A DNA stretch of 64,000 nt from Magicicada septendecula. Its lineage: Eukaryota > Arthropoda > Insecta > Hemiptera > Cicadidae. Positions 23,505 to 35,224 of this stretch are shown here, piece after piece. The position numbers and the translations under genes are program-made. The notes beneath the pieces are model-generated. The model saw only the letters and a program-made list of their open reading frames with translations. It did not search any database and was not told where the DNA came from. Within the stretch, counting starts at the first letter, position 1. Every line of letters begins with the position of its first letter. The stretch lies in contig CM068367.1 in NCBI GenBank assembly GCA_034769895.1, positions 111,460,654 through 111,524,653 on the forward strand, written 5' to 3'.

Positions 23505-24484
23505 TTATCAAGGGAATTTTTTTTTTTTGGCAAACGATAACAGCCGCAAATTCAAACAGAATCAAATAATGTTTCGCATACAGCCCTGAATTATAGAGTT
23601 CTCAAGACCTGTTGTTTTTGGTGAAGATCGGTTAAGGGAAAGGGGTAGTTTACCTGTAACGTTTTATGTTTTAACAAGGGTATTTCCTATGGCAAACGAT
23701 AACAGCCGCAAATTCAAACAGAATCAAAAGATTATTTGCATACAGCCCTAAATTGTAGAGTACTCACGATCTATTGGTTTTGGTGAAGATCGGTTGAGGG
23801 AAAGGGGTAGTTTACCTGCAACGGTTTTTTTTATCAAGGGAATTTTTTTTTTTGGCAAACGATAACAGCCGCAAATTTAAACAGAATCAAATAATGTTTC
23901 GCATACAGCCCTTAATTATAGAGTTCTCAAGACCTATTGTTTTTCGTGAATATCGGTTAAGGGAAAGGGGTAGTTTACCTGTAACGTTTTATGTTTTAAC
24001 AAGGGTATTTCCTATGGCAAACGATAACAGCCGCAAATTCAAACAGAATCAAAAGATTATTTGCATACAGCCCTAAATTGTAGAGTACTCACGACCTGTT
24101 GTTTTTGGTGAAGATCGGTTGAGGGAAAGGGGTAGTTTACCTGCAACGTTTTTTTAACAAGGGTATTTTCTATGGCAAACGATAACAGCCGCAAATTCAA
24201 ACAGAATCAAATAATGTTTTGCATACAGCCCTGATTTGTAGAGTACTCAAGACCTATTGTTTTTGGTGAAGATCGGTTAAGGGGAAGGGGTAGTTTACCT
24301 GCAACGTTTTTTATCAAGCGTATTTTCTATGGCAAACGATAACAGCCGCAAATTCAAACAGAAGCAAATAGTTTTTTGCATACGTCCCTGAATTGTAGAG
24401 GTCTCAAGGACTTTCGATTTTGGTGAAGATCGGATAAGGGGAAGGGGTAGTTTACCTGCAACCTTTTACGTTTTAACAAGAGTA
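23505..24484 (+). repeat. ~157-bp satellite array 4
   Basis: GGCAAACG landmarks at 23529, 23691, 23854, 24016, 24174 and 24331, spacing 157-163. Units 1-2 and 3-4 are nearly identical pairs, suggesting a two-unit duplication inside the array. Confidence 0.94.
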
Positions 24485-25799
24485 AAGTACTTGAAAATTT
24501 ATTTAAACTTTTTGAAACAATGGTAATTGTTAAAAATAAAATAATTTTGTTGCCAGGCAATAAAATTATAATTTTTTCATTTTAATGTAATATAATATTT
24601 TTCATTTAATACAGCAATAAAAAGGCAGGTAAGACACAGCCTGCCTGTTTGGCTGAAAATGATTTTAAATATAAATCTTAGAATATGGAAGTCATGTATG
24701 GTTCTCCATACCGATATTTTCCGTTTGTCACAAATAAGACTTTAGATTTTTTTAAATTAAGATTTAAAAATTTTCAAATTTTAAATAACAAAATGTCATC
24801 AGTACTCTTTACAAGCAGGACCGTTTCGATCACTAAAAAAGTGGAACTTTTAAAACTCTTCTCCTCAACCCAGAGGTTAGTGGGTATGTACTATCAGCAG
24901 TACAAGCGGTACTTTGCTACCGATCAAGGAATGTGGTGACGTATGCCATTCGACTGCACGCATCACTGTAATACTACGCATTTAAAATACGTTTAACAGA
25001 CTTTCGGTGTGACTTGGCTGTCTCTCACAAGATATTTCTTGTAGCTAACAAAAAAAAAACACACTTTAACAAAATATTCAATAAATTACACTTACATATA
25101 ATGTACGAACGTTCAATCTAATGCCCACACAGAATTACAACCAAATACGTCTTCTGAACGTGTGAACAATGTTTTCAGAACCTGTAATACCTCACCAAGA
25201 CAAGCACGCACTATCATTCCGTAGACCCCCGCTGCTCAGGTGTCTCGGCAGCAAAACTGGTGTACATACAGCAAAACTCGATGACAGTTTTTTAATCACC
25301 GCATACTTTCTTCCTCCTTTTATCTCATCTGTATACTGGCCTTTTCCACCCACTCGTCAATCATTCCTTCTATCAGGGCGGTGAACCAGTTTGAATAGCG
25401 TAGCAGGTGACCGACCGTACTGCTTCTCCTTTCATTCAGAATCCTTCTTTCATCCACTCTCTTTAAAACCTCAACATTAGGCACTCTTTCTGTCCATAGT
25501 ATTTTTAAGTTCTTCCACCTGCTTTATAAACTTTAACTAACACAAAAATTGAAGACTCCTAAACAATCGCAGGTTTTACTTTTTGTAGAATTTGATACCA
25601 AAATAAAGTGTCTTGAAAGTACGTAACAAACAAACAAAAATACTCTGCTATTCTCGTTTAAGTAAACATATCAATTCAGTAGTAAACAGGCGTGTGTCTA
25701 TTAGTTGTACTGACGTAAGTAAATACTTCATTGTAACTTCTCCTGTTCCATAATACGAAATATTCAAAAAGTTGTAGATATTAAAACGCTTTTGTTAAT
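24485..25799. other. Array flank, then gene-free sequence
   Basis: 24485-24720 holds the closing module and the TATGGTTCTCCATA hairpin. 24721-25799 shows no gene; an open frame at 25169-25384 resembles nothing known to me. The Penelope element inserts at 25800. Confidence 0.5.
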
Positions 25800-26222
25800 A
25801 TAATAGATATTTACCATAAATCCGTCGTGCGACTTCGTTTTTCTCGTCTTATTTTGACGCGTTTCGGCAACGAATTGCCATCTTCAGAAATCTTAATCAC
25901 TCATAGGAGATCGTTAAAAACTTAAAAACACTAAAATCATTACGGTAAAAGTGCACTTTTACGACATTGGAAACTCACAGACGCGAACATGAAAGTTTAT
26001 GTTTCTCGCGTGGACAATATCGATCGACTGCTTTCGCGTGGACAATATCGATCAACTGATTCACTGTTTATATAGCCACTGATAAACCTGTTTTGCTTAT
26101 TATAGCCCGTATGTACTGTGACATTTCATTTACCGGCGCCCGTGTGCAAGTATTGCCGTGTCGTACAATATGTTATGTGAAAATGTAAGTTTATCATTCA
26201 AGACAAAATCACTGTTGATTTT
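25800..26222 (-). repeat. PLE terminal repeat (3' side)
   Basis: Direct repeat partner of 28613-29035. Contains the end of the endonuclease frame (TAA-side), a doubled motif CGCGTGGACAATATCGATC (about 26010-26055) and the intact hammerhead core. Confidence 0.95.
25856..25887 (-). ncRNA. Hammerhead ribozyme core (minimal, PLE type)
   Basis: Minus strand: CTGAAGA-T-GGCAA-TTCG-TTGCC-GAAACGCGTC. It fits CUGANGA, a 5-bp stem II capped by a UUCG tetraloop, GAAA, a minimal stem III and the GUC cleavage triplet. Stem I is weak (TTT/AAA next to the core), as in the minimal PLE hammerheads thought to act as dimers. Confidence 0.82.
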
Positions 26223-28577
26223 GACGGCTTTATATATTTCGTATTCCTCAAGCGCGTCCATATATTTTCCTTTCCTGCAGCAATGCAAAGGCTGGAAATT
26301 TGTCTCAAAATCACTGTAGTTATGATTACATAGTATCAGGTGCCTGGCAAAATTAGATGTTGTTTTATGTAATTCCCTTCTGGGAAGATGTTCGTTATAT
26401 CTTTCTTCAAACGGTCTGCCTGTTTGGCCTATGTAGAACATGTCGCATGAGCTGCAATTCATCTTGTATACGCCGGTTCTTTTTCTTTCTGGTATACTGT
26501 TTTTCCGGCTAAGAAGTCTCTGAATGTTGTTATTTGTACGGAAAGTTACAATTACATGGTGTTTCTTGAGTTCGTTAACTAGAATATTTGGTAAAATGTT
26601 TGTGTAATCTGCAGATATGTATTTACTAACCGGAAGTGTGTTATCATTGTTCGACTTTTTTAATTTCTTCTCTTTGTGTTTACTTATTAATTTATCCACT
26701 AATGAACTTTTATATCCGTTAGCCGCTGCTATGTGCTTGATGGTATTAACCTCTTCAATGTAGTCTTTTTCACTTAACGGTATAGTTAGCAATCTATGCA
26801 CAAAACTATTGTAAGCTGCCATTTTATGCGAGGTGGGATGATATGAATCGGCATGAATTGTGATGTCCGTTGTTGTGGCCTTTCTATAGATTTTAAATTG
26901 AAGTTTTCCTTCGTTTTTTAAAATGGTTAAATCTAAGAAATTTAATTGATTTTCTTCTTCTATTTCAGATGTGAATTTAATCTTATGGTGTATGCTGTTT
27001 ATGTGACTATTTAAGTTTTGTATTTGTCTTTTTGTTCCATTAAATATCATAAACGTATCGTCGACGTATCTACAATAAAAAATGATTTTATTCTTGTATA
27101 ATTTATTCGATATTATGTTCATATTCTCATAATAATTTAAATATATATCAGCTAATAGTCCTGACAGTGGCGAACCCATAGCCAGACCGTCATCTTGTGT
27201 AAAAAACCCGTTGTCAAATGTAAAGTAATTTTGTTCCAAGACGACTGTAGTAGTTTTATAAGTTCGTTGATTTTTTGCATGCTAAGTTGAGCTACTTCCT
27301 TTAAATTGTTATTTACAATTTCTATAGTTTCCCTCACGGGGATATTAGTGTACAAATTAGTTACGTCTAACGATACCAATTATATTGTGGTAGTATTTCT
27401 ATCTTTTTAAGTTTTCAACAAACTCATAACTGTTCTTTATACTATAATTATTTGCTATTCTGATATTATTCTTAATTAAAATCGCTAACAATTTAGCAGC
27501 TTTGTATCCGGGAGCTGTGGTGTAGTTTATTACTGGTCTGTTTGGTGTACTTTCCTTGTCGATTTTAGGTAGTCCTGTGAATTTTGGTGCCGTGGCATTA
27601 ATTGGTTTTAAATATCTGCGTGTTTTCTCATCTAACAAAAAATTACATTGATTAATGGTGTTATTCAAAGTTTTTACATAAGCCTTTGTGGGATCCCGGT
27701 CTATTTTCTTAATATTATTATTATTATTTATGAAATCAAATACCTTTTGAGTATAATCTCTTTTCTGCATGACCACCAATGTGTCACCCTTATCTGCCTT
27801 ACTTATAATTGCATCATTTTTCTCAAGTTTACTTTTTATGGTTTTAAGATTCATGATATCCTGCTTATATTTACTTTTTAAAAAATTGTTTTGACTTTTA
27901 CATTTATTACTATTAATTGCGTTATTGAGTTTGTTGTTGATAAAAACCCTTGCTTCATTCTGTGCAACGGAACCATTTAATCTTTTAATAGCAGCTTCAG
28001 CATTAACTACCTCATGGACAATTTCGTTTGTCGTATTAAATCTTGGTACATTATATTTCAGACCTTTATTAAGCGTGTTTATTTCTTGGTTAGTGAACTA
28101 TATGTTGGTTGTATTCGTTACACGTTCATAGAACACATGTTTACAATCTATTGGTCTATTTTCTTTTTTATGCTGAGTACGATATAAATTTTGTATTTTC
28201 TTATTATGGGTTAATATTTTATGATAAAAATAATTGGATATTAAAGCGTTAATTTTGGTCATGATAACATCTATAACTGCAGGGTGAATTTCTTTTAACA
28301 TTTCTAAATGCGCTTTATAAAGATCTGTATTTAACCTGTTTTTCTTTTTGTATAATTGTCTAATTTCTTGCGTTAACCACAGTTTTTCTGCTATTTGTTT
28401 CGTCTTGAGTGCCGCCGGTGTTATTGAATTAATATTTATGCGTGCATATTTTGGTATGATATTCATTTTTATACACATTTTATTAAATTTAATGTTTTGT
28501 GCAACTTTTAGCATTTTGATTTTAACATTTTTGTATTTGTAGACAACACTTGCCTGACGGGCTTCAATATAATACAT
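26130..28577 (-). pseudogene. Penelope reverse transcriptase + GIY-YIG endonuclease
   Basis: The enzyme would copy the element's RNA from a nick made by its own endonuclease. Seen in order on the minus strand: an N-terminal extension (28577-28100); an RT fingers part with SKADKGDTLVVM, LPKIDKESTPNRPVINY and LDVTNLYTNIPV; the palm GLAMGSPLSG and CRYVDDTFMIF (catalytic YVDD) and NQLNFLDLTI; then a linker and the GIY-YIG domain with GVYKMNCSSCDMFYIGQTGR, FEERYNEH and the late glutamate region ALEEYEIYKA, ending ILYDTAILAHGRR. The CxxC before the YIG block is typical for insect PLEs. The reading is interrupted about three times but otherwise well kept. Confidence 0.95.
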
Positions 28578-28612
28578 TTTAGGTTTGTTGTCTCCAAGTC
28601 GCTTATATTAAA

Positions 28613-29035
28613 ATAATAGATATTTACCATAAATCCGTCGTGCGACTTCGTTTTTCTCGTCTTATTTTGACGCGTTTCAGCAACGAATTGCCATCTTCAG
28701 AAATCTTAATCACTCATAGGAGATCGTTAAAAACTTAAAAACACTAAAATCATTACGGTAAAAGTGCACTTTTACGACATTGGAAACTCACAGACGCGAA
28801 CATGAAAGTTTGTGTTTCTCGCGTGGACAATATCGATCGACTGCTTTCGCGTGGACAATATCGATCAACTGATTCACTGTTTATATAGCCACTGATAAAC
28901 CTGTTTTGCTTATTATAGCCCGTATGTACTGTGACATTTCATTTACCGGCGCCCGTGTGCAAGTATTGCCGTGTCGTACAATATGTTATGTGAAAATGTA
29001 AGTTTATCATTCAAGACAAAATCACTGTTGATTTT
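28613..29035 (-). repeat. PLE terminal repeat (5' side)
   Basis: Direct repeat of 25800-26222 with about two substitutions. It marks the 5' end of the element. Confidence 0.95.
28669..28700 (-). ncRNA. Hammerhead ribozyme core (second copy)
   Basis: Same as 25856-25887 except that the last base of stem II is changed (TTGCT before GAAAC instead of TTGCC), turning the closing G-C pair into a G-U wobble. Confidence 0.75.
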
Positions 29036-29129
29036 TGTTAGTTTACTATGGTTATTTTCAGTCACAGTTAAATTTCCAAATCTTACACTAGGGAAGTTCA
29101 GTACTCAGTTACAGCCTTTGCAAAAGTAT

Positions 29130-29653
29130 TGTTACGACAGTCACAGCGATCGTCGTAACACGTTGTTCCACGTTAATCAGTGGAAACAATAACTGACACC
29201 AATGAAGTCACTAATTACAAACATTAATCAGACACAAACATCAGTTATAAATCTACAAAGCACTCTTACATAGTAACTCGTTTTAAATTTACCTTATTAC
29301 CTCATTAATTATAATAACCTTATTATAGGTTTGCTCTAATTAATACAATAATCCCTTCTCAATAAACCGCAACAATTACTGCGAACCACACTTGAATATC
29401 GCTAGGTCTAAACTGAACTTCTAAGCCGGCCCGCTGACGCTTATACATACCTCGCACAGGTTGCAGAATAATCTTCCATTTTGGGGCGGCGCGGCGTGCC
29501 GAGATAATTTGCGTAGTTGTAAAGCCCTCGAACAATCTGGAGACTACGTCGGTGCACGACCTTGACACAGGATGCACCAGATGCACCACGTCTGGAACAG
29601 CCTTGAATGATGCCGCGTTAAGTGTCACAATAGTGTTAGCGTTAAGTGTAGCA
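29130..29653 (-). mobile_element. Solo-LTR-like relic, family unassigned
   Basis: One of four related segments (with 32909-33401 and 58383-58700 on the minus strand, 40370-40751 on the plus). On the minus strand it starts TGCTAC and ends GTAACA. In between are a TATA-like region, the AAGCCGGC stretch, and the end block GTGGAA..GACGATC..GACNGTCGTAAC. No coding part. TG..CA ends and a shared promoter layout suggest an LTR retrotransposon fossil; age moderate, since copies differ considerably. Confidence 0.6.
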
Positions 29654-30480
29654 ATATGTTTTAAAACTAATTAAAAATGTGAATAGACGGTCAAAACATA
29701 GATCTTTGTTTAAAGAACTCGGAATTTTGCATCTACCTTCGTTGTACATATTCCAATTAATAATACTTGTAAAACGTAATTTGCATTTATATGAACTACA
29801 CAATTCCCATAATATCTACAACACTAAACGATGATGTTTTTAAATTTCCGAAACGCTGCATATTAACTTTTAAAAACGTACCTATAAAGTTTATGACAAT
29901 ATAGCCTAAAGCCGGCTACGCACTAACCATCCCCGCTGGACGTCATGACGGACAAGAAGTCAAAAACGACAGTGCGTAGCTTTGACATCCATCCGCACGT
30001 CGTGTATTTTTTGACGGATGTGCACGACGGAAATGAGTCCAGCAAAACCATCAGCTCAAGCCGCACGACGTGCGGATGGATCGTGTCTAGTGTTGACGAA
30101 TGTCAAGGAATCGTGCATCGCGCATGTTTGATCATGCGTACGCTTGCTGTCTATCAAATCGTCATTTTCGATGAAGTACAGTACATGTTTTTAGAGCACA
30201 TTCGTTTAAAAAATGTTTACTGTTTACGTTATATTAATTCTTTAGTTTATATTTAATAAGTAACGATTCAGATAAAATTTCAGTTTAATATTTAGTTTAG
30301 TTTATTCTTCGTTTACATAATACATTCGAATATCATTAGCAGTTATTATTTTAAATATTGTTGTTATTAATTTGTTTTAATTACAATTCATAATGGACCG
30401 TGAAATAACATCAAAATTTGTCGTAGAGTCAAGGTATTTTTTCCAAGAACAAGGTTTAAATGTATGGTTTAAGGTTTACT
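29654..30480. other. Gene-free stretch with a compound inverted repeat
   Basis: 29914-30077 holds two sets of inverted arms: GCTACGCACT / AGTGCGTAGC around 29917-29982, and CCATCCGCACGTCGTG / CACGACGTGCGGATGG at 29988-30003 and 30062-30077. Both are perfect. This is likely a MITE or fold-back element end (GCCGGCTACGCACT is TIR-like). The rest is AT-rich with no gene. Confidence 0.55.
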
Positions 30481-31100
30481 AAAAAGCCGTAAATCTATGG
30501 TTTTTATGGGCAAATACCTCTTGAGAACTAAGACTGAATTAGATATAAAGAGTATTTGGTTTTTCTTAGTATTAGCAGGTTCATACTTCTGCTATTTTGG
30601 TTGTCACGTCACTTATGACATGGATCATGATGTTCATCATAAATTGGCCAAGATTCACTCAATATGTGGAACGCTTCATCAAGCGTTACCGTTGAAAACA
30701 AGGAAAGAGAATCGACTAAAATTGTATAAGGTAATTGCTGTGCCAGTGTTGTTGTATGGTTCTGAAACTAGAGTTCCGGTGATGAAACAAACATCTGATA
30801 CAGACAACGGAGATTCTTCCGATCTGTTAAAAGCTGCACACGAATAGATCAACTCTACAATAAAGACGCACTCAAAGAGTTAAACATTTTTGATATCCAA
30901 ATCGCATTGCACAAAACAAAGAAAGATGGATTGCTCATCTGAACAGGATGCCAGATGACAGGTGCCTAAGAAAGTTTGGCAATATAAGCCTATTGGACAA
31001 AGAAGTATAGGAATACTTGTGAAGCGTCGGTGAAGTGGATGTATTCCTTTGGGACTGGAACAAGCGATTCGCCTAGTCCCTAATGGAAGAAGAAGATTTA
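30480..31100 (+). pseudogene. LINE 3' fragment (RT thumb to tail)
   Basis: Reads FGCHVTYDMDHDVHHKLAKI, ICGTLHQALPLKTRKENRLK and LYKVIAVPVLLYGSET, then in other frames WIAHLNRMPDDR and KPIGQRSIGILVKR. This is the part after the RT palm and the tail motif (PxGRRxxGRPxKRW) of a common insect LINE, probably RTE/CFDP2-like. At least two frame changes and several stops. Ends GGAAGAAGAAGA. The 5' part of the element is missing, as is usual for LINE copies. Confidence 0.8.
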
Positions 31101-31155
31101 ATTAAGAAATTGTGTTAGTGGTTATAATCACAAACATAATTAACACTGTTGCACA

Positions 31156-31300
31156 CCACTATAGACAAATGTTTCAGATTAGCGATTTCAAGCTTCACAG
31201 CTCATCGTCAGATTGGAAAATGACGATGATCAGATTTTCCGATCTGACGATGAGCTGTGAAGCTTGAAATCGCTAATCGGAATAATTTTTCTGTAGTGGA
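31156..31300. repeat. Palindrome made of two head-to-head hammerhead-like ends
   Basis: Arms 31156-31220 and 31234-31300 are inverted copies, near-perfect over ~45 bp and then looser. Each arm holds a core: plus strand 31245-31279 CTGACGA-TGAGCT-GTGA-AGCTT-GAAA-TCGCTAATC, and its mirror on the minus strand at 31178-31212. CUGANGA, a 4-5-bp stem II, GAAA and an AUC triplet all fit a hammerhead, though stem III is not of the CGCGUC type. No PLE coding remains nearby. Confidence 0.65.
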
Positions 31301-32319
31301 AGAAGAAGAGACAAGGTTTTATTCTGTAAATAAATTCCTTGAATATTGTTTTCAAATTAAGTAAATTGCGTACAAAATGTAAACCTGAAAGACTCAGTTC
31401 TTTTTAAAAAGACTAAAGGTTAAAAAGTCGTGTAATTTTTTTCTTTTTCGACAGTATTTTACGGAACGTATAACTCACTTTCGAGAACACCCTCCACACA
31501 GTGCAAAGTAATATATTCAAGGAAACTTCAGATCAAAGTGAAGACTACGTGAAGAAGCTGGGCGGGTGCTAGAAACGTCACTGGACAGAAAAACTAAAGC
31601 GTTTACAGAAGCATCACAATCACAAACCAGGAGGAAACTAGTAAATAAACTAATAATGTAGACTAATAAAACTATAAAAATTATACAAATACTAAATTAT
31701 ACAATCGCTTAAAAATTATTAAATACTTTTTGATACAATAAAGCAATTAGTAATAAAAATTGCAACTTAACTAAAGCCATTTAACGCTTTTTAAGAGACA
31801 CCTGCACCTAATATACATAAGGCTGATTATATCTACCGCTAACCCTTGCAAACAATGAAAACGCAAGAACTTAAACTGAGAATTCACCCCACTCTCCTCC
31901 GACAATTCATAAACAACACATTCACGTACCATACTTTTGCACTAATTACTACACTAACTCGAACGGTTTAGTTCTCTTGAGACTTCACAGTGGTTGAATG
32001 TCCACGAGTTGCAGGGCCACGATGTTTACACAATCGTGCAGTCGTTGTTCGTGGTTCTGTGCGAAGTTTTGAATTTCTTCGTCAACTGTGGTACATCCTC
32101 AGGTCTCTATAAAATCGACGAGATATACTTCTAACAATGCAAGTATAGAAAATATTTATTTGTTAATGCTAATAAAAAAAATAAATAAAAATGGTGAAGC
32201 GACCAATTTTCATAAACTCGAACATATGAGATGTAATGATCGAATTGTTTTCGTTATTTTAGACTATATTATTCACTTTATACTATAAAAGGCCAATCAC
32301 TAGCTTGAATTCTGGTACC
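31301..32319. other. No gene recognised
   Basis: AT-rich, no domain, repeat or tRNA-like boxes seen; the open frame 32088-32288 looks incidental. Confidence 0.45.
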
Positions 32320-32790
32320 CGGAAAATACATTTTAAATGCGATTTGTAAGCAGCAAAAAAAAACTACTGCCTCTGTTGGAACAGAGTTGTCGATTTTCTT
32401 ATTGCTCGTTTCGATTGTATGTGCGTGCGCGGGACGGGTGCGTCTTAATTTGTCCCCAAGTTGGAACAGACGGGTGATGAGTGTTTTTCAGGGGGCAGCT
32501 GATAGCTGTGGGCAAGCCGAGGGCGGGGAGAACACCTTAACGCCAAGATTTAATCAGAACTCCTGCTCCGGCCGAAGCAAGCTCCCAAACTAACACTGAA
32601 ACCCCCTTCTCCCCCCCCCCAACACACACACACACACAGCAAACAGAAGAGGGAACACGACACGAAATCAAACTCTATACGGAAATGATAGATTCTGAGC
32701 TAATAACAGTACTTGTGTAAATAAATGGTCAGAGAGAAAGAGAGTTAGAGAGGGAGGTGGAGAGGCAGATAGGTAGATGGAAGAATGTGT
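32320..32790 (+). repeat. Dispersed repeat family B, copy 1
   Basis: Related to 55053-55862 (same strand) and to 39640-40155 and 48514-49326 (opposite strand). Shared order: GCGATTTGNAGNCAGCAA, TTGTCCCC(A/G)AG(T/C)TGG, AGCTGTGGNNAAGCC, AACACCTTAACGCNAAGATT, an (AC)n, then GGAACTAANNNCA and a GA-rich end. No coding. Family unknown. Confidence 0.8.
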
Positions 32791-32908
32791 GCGCCACCCT
32801 ATGTGCCTGTGTTTGGGAACAACTAAAATGTTCCCACTTTAAAAGTAACAAATAATCGATATTTTGTTCTTACCGTTACTTTGTTCAGGTCATGTAGGAC
32901 ATATATAT
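32791..32908. other. Short spacer, nothing recognised
   Basis: Unassigned sequence between repeat B and the next LTR-like relic. Confidence 0.4.
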
Positions 32909-33401
32909 TTTACGACGGTCTCAAAGATCGTCGTATTGTACAGTGGAAACAAAATACACACACCAATGAAGTCGCTAATTACCAGCTTTCATTAGTCACA
33001 AATAACAATGTGAAATCAACAAAGTATTCTCTCACAATAATTCAAGTTAAATTTGTCCATTTTACACAATAATAATGTCAACTATTAAAAGAGCTCCGCA
33101 CTAATCACTTTCCACAATCACTTGATGCGCACTCTACAACTCGCCAGGTGTAACTAACTAAGCCGGCCGCTGTTGCTTATATATAGCCTGCAGATGTTCC
33201 AGAATAATTTCCCACACTATTAGCGGCGTGCCAGCATAATCTACATAGTTACAAGTACAGTACTCTCGGACAGCCTGGAGTGCTACTAGAGTGGACGGCC
33301 TTGGCACAGACACCGCACGCTGGACTAGTCGAGAAGCGTGTAGAAATTTTACGTAACTGCACCCGCCGACTTTTCGAGAGCGTTAGCTAATTGTCGTAGC
33401 A
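32909..33401 (-). mobile_element. Solo-LTR-like relic, family unassigned
   Basis: Same family as 29130-29653. On the minus strand: TGCTAC start, CTATATATAAGCAACAGCGG (TATA box), AGCCGGCTTAGTTAG (possible initiator), GTTTCCACTGTACAATACGA and GACCGTCGTAA end. No internal coding region is attached. Confidence 0.62.
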
Positions 33402-33404
33402 ATA

Positions 33405-34400
33405 TTTTTATTTTCTATGTGGTTAAGGATGTATAGTATCTCCGCTTTTAGTCAACATCTACTCGGAAGGTATTTTAGAGAAGCTTTAGATGGATGTGAT
33501 GTGGGAATTTCTCTGAACGGTGGAAGAATAAATAACGTACGTTATGCGGATGATACCGTCATATTCACAGATAGCTTAGAGGGGCTGCAACAACTAGTGA
33601 ATAGAGTGAGAGAAAGCAGCCGTAGATGTGGTCTAGACATCAGTGTTAATAAAACGAAGCTAATGATTGTATCTAAGAACAAGTTCACAAACTGCACCCT
33701 TAATATAAACCAAAGGCCAGTTGAACGTGTAAGCCAATTTATATATCTTAGTACTATAGTCAATGAACAATGGGACCACTCTCAAGACATAAAGACTAGA
33801 ATTGAAAAGGCGAGAGCAGTGTACACTAGAATGAGCAGTTTATTCAAAAGTCACGATTTAACAATAAACACAAAGATGAGACTTTTACGCTGCTACGTAT
33901 TCTCGGCCCTCTTCTACGGTGTAGAATCGTGAACTTTGACTGAAGCCACAACTAAAAACTTGAAATCTTTCGAAATGTGGCTTTACTGTAGAATACTGAG
34001 CATTTCATACACAGCACATGTAACTAATATTGAAGTTCTTAGAAAGATGAAGAAAGAAAGGGAAGTTATTAACACAGTGAAGATAAGAAAGCTTCAGTAT
34101 CTGGGACATCTCATGAGAAATGAACAGAGATTTTACTTATTGCACTCCATACTACAGGGAAAAGTACTTGGAAAGAGAGGAGTTGGGCGACCGAGAATAT
34201 CATGGCTGAGAAATTTAAGGACCTGGTTTTGCATGAATACAACTGACTTATTCCGTGCAGCAGTACAGAAAGTTAAAATAGTCTGTATGATATCCAACAT
34301 CCGAAACGGATAGGAACTATTAGATGAAAATGATGTGGTTGTGCTACTGATGACGACGAAAATGATGATAATGATGATGGTTATGATGATGATGAAATTA
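33405..34400 (+). pseudogene. LINE 3' fragment (RT palm to tail)
   Basis: Starts just before the RT active site: NNVRYADDTVIFTDSLEGLQ (catalytic YADD), then INKTKLMIVSK, VERVSQFIYL, YVFSALFYGVES, an in-frame TGA at about 33930 (TGA where Trp is expected: VES-stop-TLTEATTK), then EMWLYCRILSISY, KIRKLQYLGHLMRN, GKRGVGRPRISWLRNLRTWF and ISNIRNG before TAG at 34311. This is one of the most frequent insect LINE tails (RTE/CR1-type; clade not certain). It ends in a (GATGAT)n tract to ~34395. Only one stop in ~300 codons: a relatively young 5'-truncated copy. It begins within a few bases of the LTR relic's edge. Confidence 0.92.
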
Positions 34401-34852
34401 AACCTAGTAATTTGTTACGCTTAACCATCACTTTTTCATTATTTGGCTCTATTAATCAAATGCATAGGCCTATAGAAGAGCAAAAGCCACGAATACACAC
34501 GTAACATTATAGGTGTATAGTGTATAGTGTAACATGTAGGCCTATGTGTCAGCTATTGGAATCAGGCAAAGATATCTGGAATAGAAGACAGAACCACTAA
34601 ATAGTTGTGATAAACCGTGTTAAATAGTTAAATATCTGCTTACGTTTGAGAATAAGCCATGGAGGGAGGGGGGAGCATACACAGGTTTTATTTTCGTCTC
34701 CTGTAGACATTTTGTCAATTCTACGATGAAGCATCCTAAGTGGTTCGACTGGCATTGTTTCGTAGTAGTAGCTGGTGAGGGGACGAGGCTCAAGGCCTAT
34801 ACGTGGAAGTAGTAACGCACGGAGTGACTCCTCCGATAACTACAAGAATTTT

Positions 34853-34854
<2 letters not shown>
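34401..34854. other. No gene recognised
   Basis: A GTGTATAGTGTATAGTGTA direct repeat at ~34513-34531 is the only structure seen. Confidence 0.4.

Positions 34855-34892
<38 letters not shown>
34855..34892. repeat. (CT)n microsatellite
   Basis: Nineteen perfect CT repeats. Confidence 0.97.
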
Positions 34893-34893
<1 letters not shown>

Positions 34894-35224
34894 AGATTCC
34901 GTTAAACATGATGCAGTAAAGAAAAAATAACTGATATTTATATTCACAGCTGAACTGATCGGGTGAAAATGATAAATATTTTTAAGTAAAAGTTCCACGA
35001 TATTCGTTACAGTATCGGTAAAATAGTGTATTTCATAATAAATACCCAATTTTATTTCTGTTTCTTAAACTTCTAATAAAGAGGCTTACGCTTTTAGTTA
35101 ATCAATATTTTTAATTATACATAAAAATAAAGATTGTGGTTGCATCGCGCATACATGCTCATAAACGCCTAAAAATAGTTTTTTTATCCCATAATAAATA
35201 AGTACAACGTAAATAAATAAATAC

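Larger units (their letters stand above)
25800..29035 (-). mobile_element. Penelope-like element with direct terminal repeats
   Basis: 3.24-kb element on the minus strand. Two 423-bp direct repeats (25800-26222 and 28613-29035) sit exactly 2813 bp apart with no indel and about two substitutions, so the insertion is young. Between them is one reverse transcriptase / GIY-YIG coding region (26130-28577). In PLEs such repeats (pLTRs) are known to carry hammerhead ribozymes, and both copies here have one. The 3'-side repeat (25800-26222) includes the last ~30 codons of the coding region, a usual PLE trait caused by copying from a tandem template. Confidence 0.95.

Noticed and set aside
24780-24850. 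CTGATGA and CGAAACGGTC motifs as a hammerhead on the minus strand
   Set aside because: The two blocks occur in the wrong order for a single core and no stem II joins them; probably chance or a remnant too decayed to call.
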